This document shows, piece after piece, positions 12,301 through 24,522 of a stretch of 64,000 nucleotides of DNA. The DNA is from Lophium mytilinum. Its lineage: Eukaryota; Ascomycota; Dothideomycetes; Mytilinidiales; Mytilinidiaceae. The stretch is taken from the NCBI GenBank assembly GCA_010093605.1, contig MU004181.1, forward strand, positions 1,426,001 to 1,490,000, given 5' to 3'. Position 1 is the stretch's first letter; every line of letters begins with the position of its first letter. A model generated the notes under the pieces. That model was not told the origin of the DNA. It saw only the letters and a program-made list of their open reading frames with translations, and did no database searches. A program made the translations under genes and the position numbers.

Positions 12301-15300
12301 GCGACCAGGCCCAGGATTTCATCTATCCCAGCCAAACACCAGCTCGTCGTGCAGACTCCCGGTCCGTTTGGGCGGCGTGAGTCCTGAGCAACCGGCTGCG
12401 TCCCGAGCGCTGGAGGCCGTCGCCCTGTTCCAGAGCTTCATTTTGCTCAGACACGTAGATGGCACAGCAGGAGCCACAGAGGTCTTGTCGGGTCGCCGTT
12501 TGTCCCAGCACTCGGGAATGTGCAGCATGGAGGCCACGGAGCGTGTCTGCGGTGCTCCCCTCATGTTCCAGCAGACTGCTGACATGCAGCGGCGGTATCC
12601 AAGCGACTCGCTCCCTCGCAGTTCACCTCGCACGCCGCGCTAGACCCGGCGCTGGCGGTTGGTGATGACGAGCCGGCGGTTGCACAGGTCGGCGAGGTGA
12701 AAGAAACCAATTTCGCGCTGCTAGGGAGCCCTGGGTGCATCCTGGCCTCCCCCACGGGAGCTTGCGTGCATCAGACAGGCCTCCGAATCAGACGGGCCTC
12801 AGTCAGAAGAAGGCCATGGCATGGTGCGGCCAGCAGTGGGTCCGCGGCCATGGATAGACAAGAGCAATCTATACCGCGCCTCAACGAGGCTTCAACGTGA
12901 AATAGAGTTTGTACGGCCACGGTCCGCCAGGTCTCTTGAGTCGTGCCACCACTCGCAGGGTCGTGGTGCATGCAGCAGGGCATGCCAAGGCCCAGACATC
13001 ACGCCCCTCTCACCTGCACTGGGGGCAGCAGACGCCTCCGGGCCAGATCGGGCCGCGACATGTGGTACGTAGGGAGCAGCGATGCGCGCCATGTCTGGCG
13101 ATGCGGGTGCCGTTGTGCTGGCGGCGGGTGTGGGGACGCTTTGGGCGAGAGAGAGGCGGGCCGATGCTCGCGCTGCAGGCGGATGCTTTCGGTCTCAGGC
13201 TGGCTCGCTGGCTCGCTAGCGGTCCATCTACACAATCAATCCAGAGTCAACGGCCTGGCGGCTGGGTCTGATGCTGCAGAGGGCTGACTCGGGATTGGTG
13301 CTTGTCGCGATGGCGTTGCGGTTCCTTGCTCGTTAAACGGCGTCGCGCACTGCTGGAACGCGCTAGGCTCCTTGCGGGGATTTCTGGCGAGGCTCCACTC
13401 CACCTCCTTCACCACCATCCACCACTCACCTCACCTAGTGCCACACGCCGCTCAGCCCGCCGTCTCTCGTGCCTCTCACACCCTGGAGTGCCCAGCACCA
13501 CTTGGAGGCTGCCCCAGCGGGCCACCTGCCACTTGCCAGCCCGCCGGAATCCGTCCAACCCCAGATCTATCTCAGCCACAGGCGCACCGCGCGCGCAACC
13601 ACGCTTCGGGGTCGCCGCGACCTTGCGTCTTGCTCCCGACAACCTAGACGGCTCCTTTTGCCTGATTTCTATCCCCGTCGCGCGTGGGGGAGGCGTGTTG
13701 GCCAGGGGCAGAGCTTGCATCAGGCCACCAGCAGCAGCAGCTTGCTATTTTTGCGCCAGAGGGCAGCAGGCAGGAAGGAAAAGCAGGACTCAGGATGAGC
13801 CTGGCAAGAGCTGGATGCTGGAGGATGGACGCCATGACGATATCGCCGCGGAGGCGACGATCCTGCCTCGTGGAGGGTGGACCTCAGCAGCGGAGATATG
13901 GCAGCGTCTCCGTGGTTCGCGATCGCAGCAGCCTCCAAGGATCGATGGCATCGCGCTCGGCTACCGCTGTCACGCTCGCGGCTGGGCAGCACGGCTGGCT
14001 GCGTTGTGGGCCTGTGAGCCGGGCTGTCTGGGAGAGACGTCAGGTCGTCAACGTCGCTCTCGCTGGTGCTTCCGCTCCACGCGCCATCTTTCCGGGAGCA
14101 GAAATGCATTAGACATGCCAAGCGGGCCAATCACGCGGCCCGCAGCGAATTCCAAATCACAGTTCTCGGCCCAACGTCGGCTCCCCCTCGCGGCCAGCCG
14201 TTCGCCTGGCCCTGTCCACTGGCACTCGAGGCATCCGCTTCGGGACACACGCGTTACCGAGCGTGGCCGAGCTGCCTCGCTTTTGGACGCTTGGCACTCG
14301 TCCACTGCAGAGCCGAACTGGACCGCGCCGCTGTCCCGGGATGCCGGTGCTGTTTTGCTTCCGGGCGCCAGTCCCGTCCAACGGCTGTCTGCGCGAACAA
14401 CCTCACGCTGCATCTTGGTCCACCTCTGTTTGGTTGCCACCCTACGGGCACCGCTCCCTCAGCACCCGTTGGTTCATTTGCACGCCGTCGCCTGCTCTGT
14501 CTGCGGCGTGAGGCCTGATTCGCACGCCCCAGTCATCAGCGATCCGGCGCTTGTCACGGCGATCAGAATCTGCGCTCGGTTCAAAAGCAAGTCTTTGCGC
14601 GGCGTTTGATCGCCCACCCGTTGCCCTGCTGGATCAGACCGACGCCCGCACTCAACGTTCTCTGGTCGGCCACGGGTGATCGCCTCGCGACGTCCATCGT
14701 CGCCTCATCGCGCAGCACGACGCTTGCTTCCAGGACACGAGGGCGCAAGACGGCGACATGGCGGCGGCGGTGCAGCCTTTTCCGCGCAGCTGTCAGAGCA
14801 GCAGTCTGCATGCCTCAATCAATGTGAAATGCTGGGCCGGTTGGCACGCGCACCAGCGCGTTTCCGACGTCTCGCAGCGCAGATTCCGCGTCCCACGAAA
14901 CGATCCCAGGTGCCACCAGGTCCGGGGAGGCTCGTCCCCTCGGCGCCCCCTCGAGCCTGGCTGCTGGACGGGCCAGGTGCTCGCCCTCATTCCTCCCCAG
15001 CTGGCTTTATTGCGTGCATGCCCCATCGAGGGCGAGTTCCCGGCCGACGAGGGTGACGACGAGGGTCACGATGTTGGCGGCAGGGAGTGCCTCATCCTGG
15101 ACGCGCTGAGGCCATGCCTCTGGCCACGATGATGGCGCCGCGGGCTGGCTGAGTGCGACAGGCATCGACAGGTGCGCGCGGCCAGAGGGACCTCGTGTGG
15201 GGGGATGTGACAGTCATGATCAATCTCATCAGGCCGTGAATCGCCCGCTAGAGGCGCCGGGCAGATCAAGGCTGCGCGCACTCCCTTTGCGAACCCAGCG

Positions 15301-16462
15301 GCGGCCAAGGGCGCTGAACGGCCTTACTAGGCGCATGGATCCCTGGCAGCGTGGCCATGCAGGCGCAGACGGCGATAGGACGCGGCGTTGCAAGGAGAAC
15401 CGCTTCACCACCCCCAGCGGACGGCCACAGGAGGCCACGGTCTGGCGGAGCATGTCTCTGAGCTTCGCGTAGCTCTGCAATTGCTGGCCATAGCAATTCT
15501 AGCAGCTGTGTCACGGTACCAGGCAGACCCAGCGGAGTCCATACCGCGCGATATGCACTACCCTGGGGCGCATCCTTCACCCGACGATCTGGTTACATAC
15601 ATTCAGGCAGGCCGTCGCCCAAAGCGGCGTAAGGACCAGATACAATTAGTCGCGCGGTCGCCGCAGCCTTTCCCTATCTGCGTCTCGCCCACCCCTCCCT
15701 GGATCGCCCAGGCCGCTCGCATCCCGAAGCGTGCCAGCGTGAGCAAGGCTGGCTGTACCGCCTGCCAGCAACGTCAACCGCCCCAGCAGCCCGCGCCCAT
15801 GCCACCCGAGCAGTCCCAGCACCTAACAAGCCCTAGCCGCATCGCAGACACTGAGATGCCCCCAGCCCACAGGCAATAACTCCTCCAGACGCCTTGGCGT
15901 TGCCTGTGCACCACCGCACCCTCCTTCCCCGCTGCCAATATATACTCTCCGAGACCCACGGCCCATCTCGCTCACCGTTGGCCTCTGCCGCCCTGCTTCC
16001 CGTCCAGCCTCTTAACGCCTCGACCACCCTCACGTCCCTCACTCCTTCTCTCCACAATTGCCTCTGTTCTGTTCTGCATCTATCACTTGCCCAGGTATGT
16101 TGCCGTCACTTCCTCCTTGCACTGCTGTTCCCCGAGTCTCTACCTCCTAGCCAGAACGGGAGGACGCATCACATCGTAACCTTTGTTTCGTCGTTCGTTG
16201 CCGTCCGAGTCGTTCTGTTGACGATTGTGGGCATTGGCATCGGAGCATGGTCGTGGACATCTTACCTCGCCCTGGAACAAGTGAGCCTAACAAAGTCTGC
16301 AGCGATTCACCACCATTCGACGATTTCTGGTGCCTTTTCTCTCCATATCGACATTCCAAGTCGTTCTCTCTAGAGACTGTTCCGCGTGTTGCGACTTTCT
16401 TGACATCGTTCCGTTTGGTCCCAACCTGTACTCCACTTCGCACCGTCTCCACATCGCCCACA
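9366..16462. other. Long gene-free, mostly GC-rich region upstream of flbD
   Basis: From about 10 kb the sequence becomes GC-rich and all six frames carry long overlapping ORFs. The longest, 13302-14609, encodes Arg/Ser/Pro/Ala-rich text with no domain-like periodicity, as expected from GC-rich non-coding DNA lacking stop codons. Local low-complexity stretches occur, such as GGCTGGCTCGCTGGCTCGCT near 13198. From about 15900 the plus strand becomes pyrimidine-rich, as in fungal promoters and leaders. A strong donor (CAG/GTATGT at 16095) suggests a leader intron. The region probably holds the flbD promoter and 5' leader, and possibly non-coding transcripts. Confidence 0.5.
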
Positions 16463-17710
16463 ATGGTCAACCACCGACGCGGCCCTTGGTCGCAGCATGA
16501 AGACGCCTGGCTCGTTTCTCTCGTTCACCGCAACGGTCCGCACAACTGGGTGCGGATATCCCAGGAGATCCAGACCCGGTCGCCCAAGCAATGTCGCGAG
16601 CGCTTCCACCAGAACCTGAAGCCAACGCTAAACCACGAGCCAATCTCGCCAGAGGAAGGCGAGCTAATCGAGAGGCTGGTTCAAGAGATGGGCAAGAGGT
16701 GGGCCGAAATCGCACGACGCCTAAAGGGCCGAAGCGACAATGCCGTGAAGAACTGGTGGAACGGTGGGCAGAATCGAAGGAAGCGTAACCCTGATCGACT
16801 TGACGACGGCGCCCAAGGATCGCAGTCTGTGCAGAGCAGCTATTCTTACCACCCGCTATCACGATCCATGGATCGCCGCGAGGAACATCCTGGCCAGGTT
16901 GCTCATGCTTCCCTGCCACCACTGTTCAACAGGGAGATGCCAGAGTCCGCACGATACTACCCAGAAGCTCGACGGTCATCACTTAACCCTATTTCGCACA
17001 GCCCGCAAACACTCCAGCTACCACCTCCACAGAGTTTCGAGCCGTATTCTGGCATGAGCGCTTCGCGCCCGCACAACCTCGAGCTTCAATTCACTGGACC
17101 ATTTTCGGCTCATCGCAGATGGGAGACCCCCATGCCCTCGCCATCTGGCTACTCGGTCGTCTCAGCAGACGGCGCACCATCTCTGATCACCGACACTGGT
17201 TCAGAGTCCCGCTCTCCTCGAGGAGCAGCATCCCCACTGGAGTTGACGACTCTCGCCCCTCTTGTTGGTGGTCGCTCCGAGCGCAAGAACTCTAGCACCC
17301 GCTTCCTGCCTCAATCTGGCTTTGCTAATGATGACGATGACCACACGACAATTCAGATGCCGTACGACCCGTACAAGCGCCGGGCGTCAGTACAGCTTCC
17401 TCCTCTCCAGCCTCAATCAGCCGCACCCATCTTCAGGGAGCCCATCTACAGGACTGAGAAGCCGCAACTGCTCACCCAGCCTGCTCACCACCACCACTCT
17501 CTCCCATCAGGCCAGCAGCCTCTCCCCACCTTCCGTAGCTTGGCCGAGCCAGGGCGCGTACCAGACGTGCAGTCCACTAGCCCTCTTGCGAGGCAATTAC
17601 CCTCACCATACAATCTACCGCCTCCAGCGAAGGAGTCACGAAGCGCACCAGCGAGCCCCAGAGAGGGCAGCCGCGACCAACGCATGAACCTCTCGACTAT
17701 GCTTTCATGA
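16463..17710 (+). CDS. flbD: FlbD-type two-repeat Myb transcription factor
   Basis: A single exon of 415 residues. The start at 16463 gives MVNHRRGPWS, matching the short N-terminus of FlbD proteins. An ATG at 16247 is also in frame without a stop, but the 72 added residues are not conserved-looking and are probably leader. Two Myb repeats occupy about residues 6-56 and 58-107. They include NWVRISQEIQTR, SPKQCRERFHQNLKPTLNHE, GKRWAEIARRLKGRSDNAVKNWWN, and their spaced tryptophans. The rest is Ser/Pro/His-rich and disordered, as in the family. In Aspergillus FlbD acts in the nucleus with FlbB to activate asexual development and also affects sexual development. The gene is flanked by 7 kb and 3 kb of non-coding DNA, common for developmental regulators. 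Confidence 0.93.
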   Translation: MVNHRRGPWSQHEDAWLVSLVHRNGPHNWVRISQEIQTRSPKQCRERFHQNLKPTLNHEPISPEEGELIERLVQEMGKRWAEIARRLKGRSDNAVKNWWNGGQNRRKRNPDRLDDGAQGSQSVQSSYSYHPLSRSMDRREEHPGQVAHASLPPLFNREMPESARYYPEARRSSLNPISHSPQTLQLPPPQSFEPYSGMSASRPHNLELQFTGPFSAHRRWETPMPSPSGYSVVSADGAPSLITDTGSESRSPRGAASPLELTTLAPLVGGRSERKNSSTRFLPQSGFANDDDDHTTIQMPYDPYKRRASVQLPPLQPQSAAPIFREPIYRTEKPQLLTQPAHHHHSLPSGQQPLPTFRSLAEPGRVPDVQSTSPLARQLPSPYNLPPPAKESRSAPASPREGSRDQRMNLSTMLS

Positions 17711-20700
17711 GACCAATTCTTGTATTATAGCACAGGCACATCACCAGCGATAGCATCATCATCTACTCCATCTACACTTCCTGTTTATGATTTGGGAAAT
17801 TCACTTAAGCAAGCGCAGCGAGCGTCTGGGCGATCTAGCGTCGTAGCTGCCTTTTCATCATTTGCTCTAAGCGATATAGTCTCATCATTTCCGTGGTTAG
17901 GGATAACCAATTCTCTTGTAATCCACCAAACCTAGCTTCCTCTTTCTCGCTTTCGTTATACCCCTAAAACTCCTCCTGTTTGACATTTCTTTCTTTGACC
18001 TTTTATTGTGGCCTGAAATTAGACGGGTTTATTTGGGTTTCGCGAGGGACGGACTGGATATGGGATTGGATTGGCTTGGACTGGCATATACCCCCTTAAT
18101 GTAGGACAAGACTTTCAAAATGACGCTCATCAAAGAACGGGAAACAACGGATTTGGATTTGGGGCGAGAATTATGGTTCTCCTGTTTCACTTGACGAGGC
18201 GTTTTGTGCGAGCATGGCTTATCTTCTTTTCTCATTGGCGTTTAGGAGGGCGGGCGGCGGGATGAAGGGAAGGGAGGGATGGTAGCCGGTGGGAATTACA
18301 ACGGCAACGGGCCGTTTGAATGGGCACTACTGAACCAAGTCCGATTCATGGATATGATTTTTCTCTACTACCCAGCCAACCAGCCAGCCAGTGGGTTTGG
18401 ATTGGTTCAAACTTAATGGAGGCGATTTTCGCCGCTACGACATACGAAACGCCCATCTATCTTCAAATCTCGTTATGAATTGCGTGTGATCTCTTGTGAA
18501 AGGGAGCGGTTGGCTACTCCGATGCAGCGATTCGAGCCGTCCCGCTGTCAAACACATTGGGAGAGCCCTACAGACGGCTCACACCTCTCACAAGGAACGG
18601 AACGGACAGCACTGGTGAAACTGCTGACCCCCCAACCGAGCCGTCCAAACTAAACCTTCTCCCGCAACGTACCGCAACCCACCTCTCCGGTCCGCTTCTG
18701 GCGCAGAAAACCACGTGTCGCAGAGGTTTCTGCGAAACGCACAACTGCTAGGCCAGGGGGCCAGACAAAGAGTAAAAGCGCCGCACCTTCCTACCTTGGT
18801 GCGATGCAGGCGCAGAGCCTTCTCGTGGGGGGCCGTAACGTACAATTTTTTTTCTCGGACGGTCGAGTCGAGTGTCTGTGTCTAAGGCAGGCAAGGCTGC
18901 AGGGGGCTGGTTGGCAAAAAGCGCTGAATCGCCGGTCTAATTCGATAGTTGGTGGTTGAGGGAAACACTATGAGACGGGGTGGAGCACCGAGTCGTGTGT
19001 GTGTTTTGGGCGGTGCTGACTTGCATGCATGCTAAACCGGTGGTGCCGTCCCGCTGAACGGCCCGTTGGGAGTGGTTGGCTGCGACGGGAATTTCAGGTT
19101 TGTCAAACAGTGCCGAAAATGGGCAGGCCAACGCGCAGGGGGGGCAGGTTGGAGGTTGGAAGCGGTAATGGGCGAGGAATCGTGGCGAGCTGAATAGCTG
19201 CTTTCTGTCGACGTACAAATGGGCCTTGTCGACCCTGCTTGGGGGGAAGTGGGTGGGTGACGAACGAACGAGGCGACGTAGAGAGCCGCACCGCAATGAC
19301 TGGGGGGTTCCGCCCGCGCGCGCCCCGCTGCGAGGCATGGGATGTGCTGTCCAGTTTCCGGGTTCTGCAAAGCGAACGAGGCGCGTCGTGCGTGCTTGCG
19401 AACCGGCGAGTCAGGTCACCGATACAGATCGCGGCCGGTGGTTCGGCGGATAGCACCGAGTGGATCGATGGATCGAGTCGACCAAGGTCACGTTGGCTGG
19501 CTGATGGCTGTCTAGAAGTGGAAATCCAAACTAACCGACGTCTTCAGGTCGCCGACCTGGGACGTTGATCAGATATGGTCACGGGCTGGCGTCTGGTCAT
19601 TGCTGGGTGATGCTTGACGTTGCCGATTGCTGATCTGAGATGGAAGCAGTTGTGAGATAAACGGGGGCAAGCGAGTGGGTGAGGGTGATGTGCGAATAAC
19701 GGGAAAAACGGCCGTTAGAGGGCCCCGTAGTGAGCCGTGTGCTGCGTCGTTAGTGAAGCATCCTAGGAGTAACTCCGGCCGCGGGGCCATTGTGGGAGCA
19801 CCTTTGGGGATTGCGTGGTGTGTTGGGAGAGTGTTGCTTCCCGCGTTCTCTCTCAGCGTCCACGGCATCCGCCTCTTGAGACGACTCCATGTCTTCTCGC
19901 TTCAGGCAGCGTTTTCCTACTCTAGACCAACCAGTACCATTCGGGCATGCAACGCCGCTCAGCAACGTGGCAAGATCTCTGCGTGCATCATCTGCAAACA
20001 TGCACTGAAGTCACACACAGTGCGGCGGCGCACCACACGGCATCGTCGCCGGCCGCCCCTTTTGCCCATCAAGTGGGCTCTACCGAATAACGTTGCCCGC
20101 TACGATCCGCTCCGGCGTGCCAGCTCATGCACGTCGTTTGGAGGCCAACCACGGTTTGGCATCGCAGCGTCCTGCGTTGGAACGGCAGCCAGTCTGCAGG
20201 ACCAAGGGGCCGAGTCACGTCACAGAGTTACGATGCTGCACGAAGTGGTCGGCCGAGGCTTTGGTGGGTTGGGCGATGAGCCGTGGTTCTGGTCCAGCTG
20301 AGTTGGCGAGCAGGCTGACCGATGGTTGGCGGCGGCGGCATCGTCAGGAGATGAGTGGTCCACCGTGACAGTGCAGAGAGACGATCGTCGTTTATACTCC
20401 TCGCTTAGCAGCGCACGTGACATTCAAACTGGGCACTCTATACCCTGACGATTTTGAGTCCACAAGCCCAAGTCATGCAACGATAGAAGCATTGAACGCT
20501 ATGACTAGCGTCTACTGCATTGAAGAAGCGTTCATGATATCGGCTCAATGGGTAGCTAAATTCTGACTATGATTAGTGAACTCCTGATATCTATTCCCTT
20601 ACTACTATTTCCCGTGTACCTCAGTATTCCTCAAAAAATCTACTATGTACGTATACCAAATCATGATCGATTTGAACAACCCATAAGGAGATTAGCCACC

Positions 20701-20715
20701 GCAGACAATGCTATC
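17711..20715. other. Intergenic region, no gene seen
   Basis: Holds the flbD 3' flank and a GC-rich stretch from about 18.5 to 20.4 kb. ORFs overlap on both strands here (for example 19675-20301 plus) without domain-like content. Short direct repeats of CCAGCCAACCAGCCAGCCAG type occur near 18371. Confidence 0.5.
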
Positions 20716-20904
20716 CTACAAAGTCCGAAGTGTAAGTGAACGCCAAGACTGGGTAGAGCACGTGCCTTTGAACTGCCAGTCTTCACCGCCTTCCAACTTC
20801 ACCTCTCCAGCGTCTTTCACATTGGTCAAAGCATCATCCTGGCCGTCAGCACACCGACGCAGCGCATCAAAAATGGGCCAGAAGTTGCCAAAACGGTCGT
20901 ACAT
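20716..20904 (-). CDS. Possible small protein, 62 residues, head-to-head with MTC6
   Basis: A minus-strand ORF starting at ATG 20904 and stopping at 20716. Its composition is balanced and protein-like, with MYDRFGNFWPIFDALRRCAD at the start, an acidic middle and GGEDWQFKGTCSTQSW near the end. Codon use looks like that of the neighbouring genes. Only 53 bp separate its ATG from the MTC6 ATG on the other strand. I do not recognise the family. It may be a complete small protein or one exon of a longer gene whose splice site I could not place. Confidence 0.35.
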   Translation of the reverse strand: MYDRFGNFWPIFDALRRCADGQDDALTNVKDAGEVKLEGGEDWQFKGTCSTQSWRSLTLRTL

Positions 20905-20957
20905 ATGACCAACTACTACTCTTTAAGGTCTTTTCGCGTGTTTGACAGCTCTTCACG

Positions 20958-23423
20958 ATGACCTCACCCTACCCGTACGATCCGGACCCGCAGGCTGTGA
21001 TCGTTGCTCCATGGAGCGTTGCGTTTCGAGTAGGTGGCATAACTTCTTATTCAATTTCTTTTTCATACGGTCTCGTGTTATTTCATCGCCTTTTGATACA
21101 GTGCCTTGCTATAGATATTCGTACACTTTCCTGCCATTGTTCGAGGGGCTCCGATGTACTCTTAGAAACTGTGGACAGTGGATACACTATCATTCTCATC
21201 CCTTGTTCGGAATGCTGAAGATGCAATGAGGCTCCTCAAGCAGTAGTAAGCGAGTGTACGAATCTCTATGAAAAGTCATTGTATATCTAAACACGATTGT
21301 ATTTCATAATCTATAACATGAAGCGTACTCGCCAAGCCACCTCAGACGACGGTAGAAAATTGTATACAGACTAAGGCACGGTGTTGATCATTCTACCCAG
21401 GCACAGCGAGACGTCGGCTTGAAAGTCCCTATCAATTATGTCACCGTACCTGCAGTTTCCCTCAAAGCTGCCTGCTTCTCTCACAACCAATACGAGGACT
21501 CAGCCGCTCAAAAGTGCTTTTCGAACCTACTATCTATAGGCTTCAAACGATTCATGATAGATGTGTATTGGGATACCGGCCGTTCCCAGTGGAGCCTTTG
21601 TCCGGCTGAGATACCTGAATCTGCCTCTCCGTCCGATGATTCGACCAGTATCAGTATCGTCCAGTCAACCTCGTTTCAGTCTCTCATGACTGCTCCGATC
21701 AGTCTCAGAGATGGAACTTTGGCGTCTGATGTAACACCAACATCTTCCGGTCCAGGTGAAGGCCTCTCGCTATCTAAGAGGCAGATCTTCTCTGCTTCCT
21801 CCTACAGCTCCTCTCCGGTAGCTAGGGCCGACTCAACAACAGCTTCAGTTCCTGCTTTAAGCTCCACCAGCTCGAGCAGTAGATCCACGACATCTAGTGT
21901 GGCAGCTACGTCCACCGAATACCCCGTATGTGAAACCCGAATACACTCCTAATTTTGCCTATACTTGACGAGTCAATGCACGTTTGCGAACATCTACTAA
22001 TTCAATCTACCCAAAGACTGCTGGCGAGCCACTTGTGCAGATTGGGCCGTACAACTGTACTTCAACTCTAGGCCTCCAATTTCTAGCCAGTATTCTGTCC
22101 GATTATCTAAAAGATACCTCAACTACCATTAGTGCGAGTCTGACGTATCTTGTGCTCAATATACATGTAGCCGCACCATATTCCTCTCCCACTTCGCCAG
22201 CCATCCAACCCGATTCCTCAGCTCTGCCACAAGATGAGAACTTTCTCGGTCATCTACTCAGCTCCAATCTGTCTTCGTACTTGTACACGCCTACCATGCT
22301 TCGTTCGCAGCGAGAAAATCTCAACGAGAGCTGGCACCTTGACCAACCTAATCTGCCAGCTGCGGGATATTACAATACGAGCACCAGCGGCAACGGCATT
22401 CCCTCGACAGAAAATGGATGGCCTACGGAAACCTACATGGAGTTCAAAAACTATTTACGCCTCGTCATCAGTTTAGGCGCTGTGGACCCTCAGATGGCGT
22501 CTTACGATTTCACGAATGACGCGGACACGATATTCCCTCTTGATGAGATAGTTTCGATGAAAGATGTGTCGATCAGCACATCATCCGGCTCTGTGACTGC
22601 TGGTTGCCTCTTCAACCCTAACATCACCACCGTAACCTCAGAGACCAACTCGTCGTGGGCAATGTTTCCGGCTTCCAGCCTGCCAAATTTGGCCTCAAAT
22701 CCTAACGCTACGATACCAATTCCTATAATCACTAATCTCACATCATGTGGAATATCTCCATTATTGAACGTCAGCCTCTCGAATACAACCGCGGACACCA
22801 ACCCAATAGCGTACCTCTCATTCGCCCACTCGACTCTATGGAGTTGGGCTCCTGGTTCACCAAATAATAGTACTCTCATCGACGACGACCCCAACAACGA
22901 TCTACGTTGTGCTGCTCTTTACGGTGATTCCAACGGCCGTTGGCGCGCAGTAGAGTGCACATCTAGCCACCGTGTGGCCTGTCGCGGATCCACGCCCTAC
23001 ACCTGGAGTATCACCCCCGACCTCTTTGTCTACGCCGAGGCGCACCAAGCCTGCCCTGATGGTACCAAGTTTTCAACGCCGCGTACCGGCCTCGAAAACG
23101 CCTACCTTTACACCACAGCCCTCGCATCCGCAACTACAGGATCATCCGACCCTGGGGACCCCCCAATCATATATCTCGATCTCAACAGTCTTGATTATGC
23201 CGATTGCTGGGTTATGGGAGCTAATAGTACTTGTCCGTACAAAAACGCGGACAATACAAACCATACGAAGATTGTAGTAGTTCCGACGGTGGCAACTGTT
23301 ATTGTATTTGTTCTGGCTGTGGCGACGTTCTTCGTCAAGTGCGCCTCGAATCGAAGAGATTTGCGAAGAGGGAAGAGGAGGAGGAATATGGCTGGATGGG
23401 ATTACGAGGGCGTGCCGAGCTAG
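20958..23423 (+). CDS. MTC6: Maintenance of telomere capping protein 6 (MTC6) homologue
   Basis: Three exons: 20958-21029, 21401-21925, 22017-23423, encoding 667 residues. The first intron is long (371 nt) but joins in phase to give WSVAFR followed by AQRDVGLKVPINYVTVPAVS, the expected MTC6 N-terminus. Also seen are a Ser/Thr-rich linker (about residues 85-195), many N-glycosylation sequons, the segment ENLNESWHLD, and a cysteine-containing C-terminal region. A single transmembrane helix lies at about residues 617-639 and is followed by a strongly basic tail (RRDLRRGKRRR), so the bulk lies in the lumen or outside. In yeast, MTC6 was named from a genetic interaction with telomere capping; its biochemical role is unknown. 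It is convergent with the GNAT gene. Confidence 0.9.
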
Positions 23424-23862
23424 GTTGGCATTGTGTTGTAAGCTAGGAACGACGTCTTATGCTTCACGTAAACTATTGTATAATTATCGATGTTTCCAAT
23501 ACATTCCTTTGTCGCCGTTTTGGATATACAATATCGAAAGGCGCACATTTACGAGACATGAAGAGGAAGTCTGCCGTCTCAGAGGAGTTCGAAATATCAA
23601 AAACATCTTAGAAGGCAAAAGTCTGAGGCACCTTTCCAAAGCCATATCGAGGGACGAGCTCATGCGCTTATTAGGCGATCAATAGACTCCTTAGACGTCC
23701 AATTCACGCGTCCACAGACTATCACGCATCTGATCTCATTGGAGCGCCACAAATTGTTTGCTGTTCACCGTCTGGACCGAGGGGGAAATTCTGGCAGCCT
23801 GGCAAGAACTCCAATCCTCCCGTCCTCCTAATCATCTATTTCTGCAATACATCCTCATCTCT
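23424..23862. other. Convergent intergenic region
   Basis: Contains the 3' flanks of MTC6 and the GNAT gene. No gene-like ORF. Confidence 0.6.
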
Positions 23863-24522
23863 CTATCGCCGAGCCATTGAGGCGATGTCTTCGCCGGGCT
23901 TGCTGTAATCCACAAATCCAAATTTTGCGTATAAAGGTGCGCCATCCTTACTAGCATCCACATACGCCGCAACCTTCTCAGCATCGGCAAAGTCACATCC
24001 CCATTTGACGAGCATCGCACCCGCGCCTCGACGTTGGTAGTCCGGATGTGTAGCCACCGTATCCAAATCTGAACCAGCCACAGCAATCAGTATATCCGAA
24101 GGGGTAAAACCATGAGAAAACATACAAAAGTGCTTTGTATCACCCATCACGCGCTTCCTGTTCTCTTCCTCCCTTTTGAAGAACTCATCGCAAAGCTGTC
24201 CAAGCATGTCTGCATGCCAAGGTGGGTAGCGTTGGCCGCGCTCATCCGGCATTGATAAATCCCATTTCGCAAAGGCAGCTATCCGCGGTCGGCCCTGGCT
24301 GTCTTTTGACTCGGTGTCTATCACTTTCAGGTATCGCTGGAACGGCTTTTTGGTCATGTCGTTGAAATTGGCGTCTTCTAGCCATTTACGCACACTGGGG
24401 GTGTCGGGGATGATTTGTGGGAATTCAGGGTCCGTAAAGGCGGCGAACCAGAGGTTTGTAATTTCGGAGGCATCGTCAACGGTCGCGGGTAATAGTTTCA
24501 GTGGATTGGGGGTGGTGGCCAT
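23863..24522 (-). CDS. GNAT-family N-acetyltransferase
   Basis: Two exons: 24522-24126 and 24068-23863, giving 200 residues. The 57-nt intron is a multiple of three and free of stops, so an unspliced reading gives 219 residues. The donor GTATGT, the acceptor CAG, and the restored strand KHFYLDTVATHPDYQRRGAG argue strongly for splicing. The acetyl-CoA pyrophosphate-binding signature QRRGAG follows directly, then a helix and the typical C-terminal LYAKFGF. The N-terminal half (FTDPEFPQIIPD, RYLKVID) resembles fungal GNATs of unknown substrate. It is presumably soluble and acetylates a small molecule or amine. Confidence 0.85.
   Translation of the reverse strand: MATTPNPLKLLPATVDDASEITNLWFAAFTDPEFPQIIPDTPSVRKWLEDANFNDMTKKPFQRYLKVIDTESKDSQGRPRIAAFAKWDLSMPDERGQRYPPWHADMLGQLCDEFFKREEENRKRVMGDTKHFCMFSHGFTPSDILIAVAGSDLDTVATHPDYQRRGAGAMLVKWGCDFADAEKVAAYVDASKDGAPLYAKFGFVDYSKPGEDIASMARR

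Noticed and set aside
13302-14609. 435-codon plus-strand ORF in the GC-rich region
   Set aside because: Arg/Ser/Pro/Ala-rich text without domain-like structure; equally long ORFs overlap it on the other strand, as expected where stop codons are rare.
16247-16462. 72-residue N-terminal extension of FlbD
   Set aside because: In frame, but not conserved-looking and inside the probable leader; the downstream ATG matches the family start.
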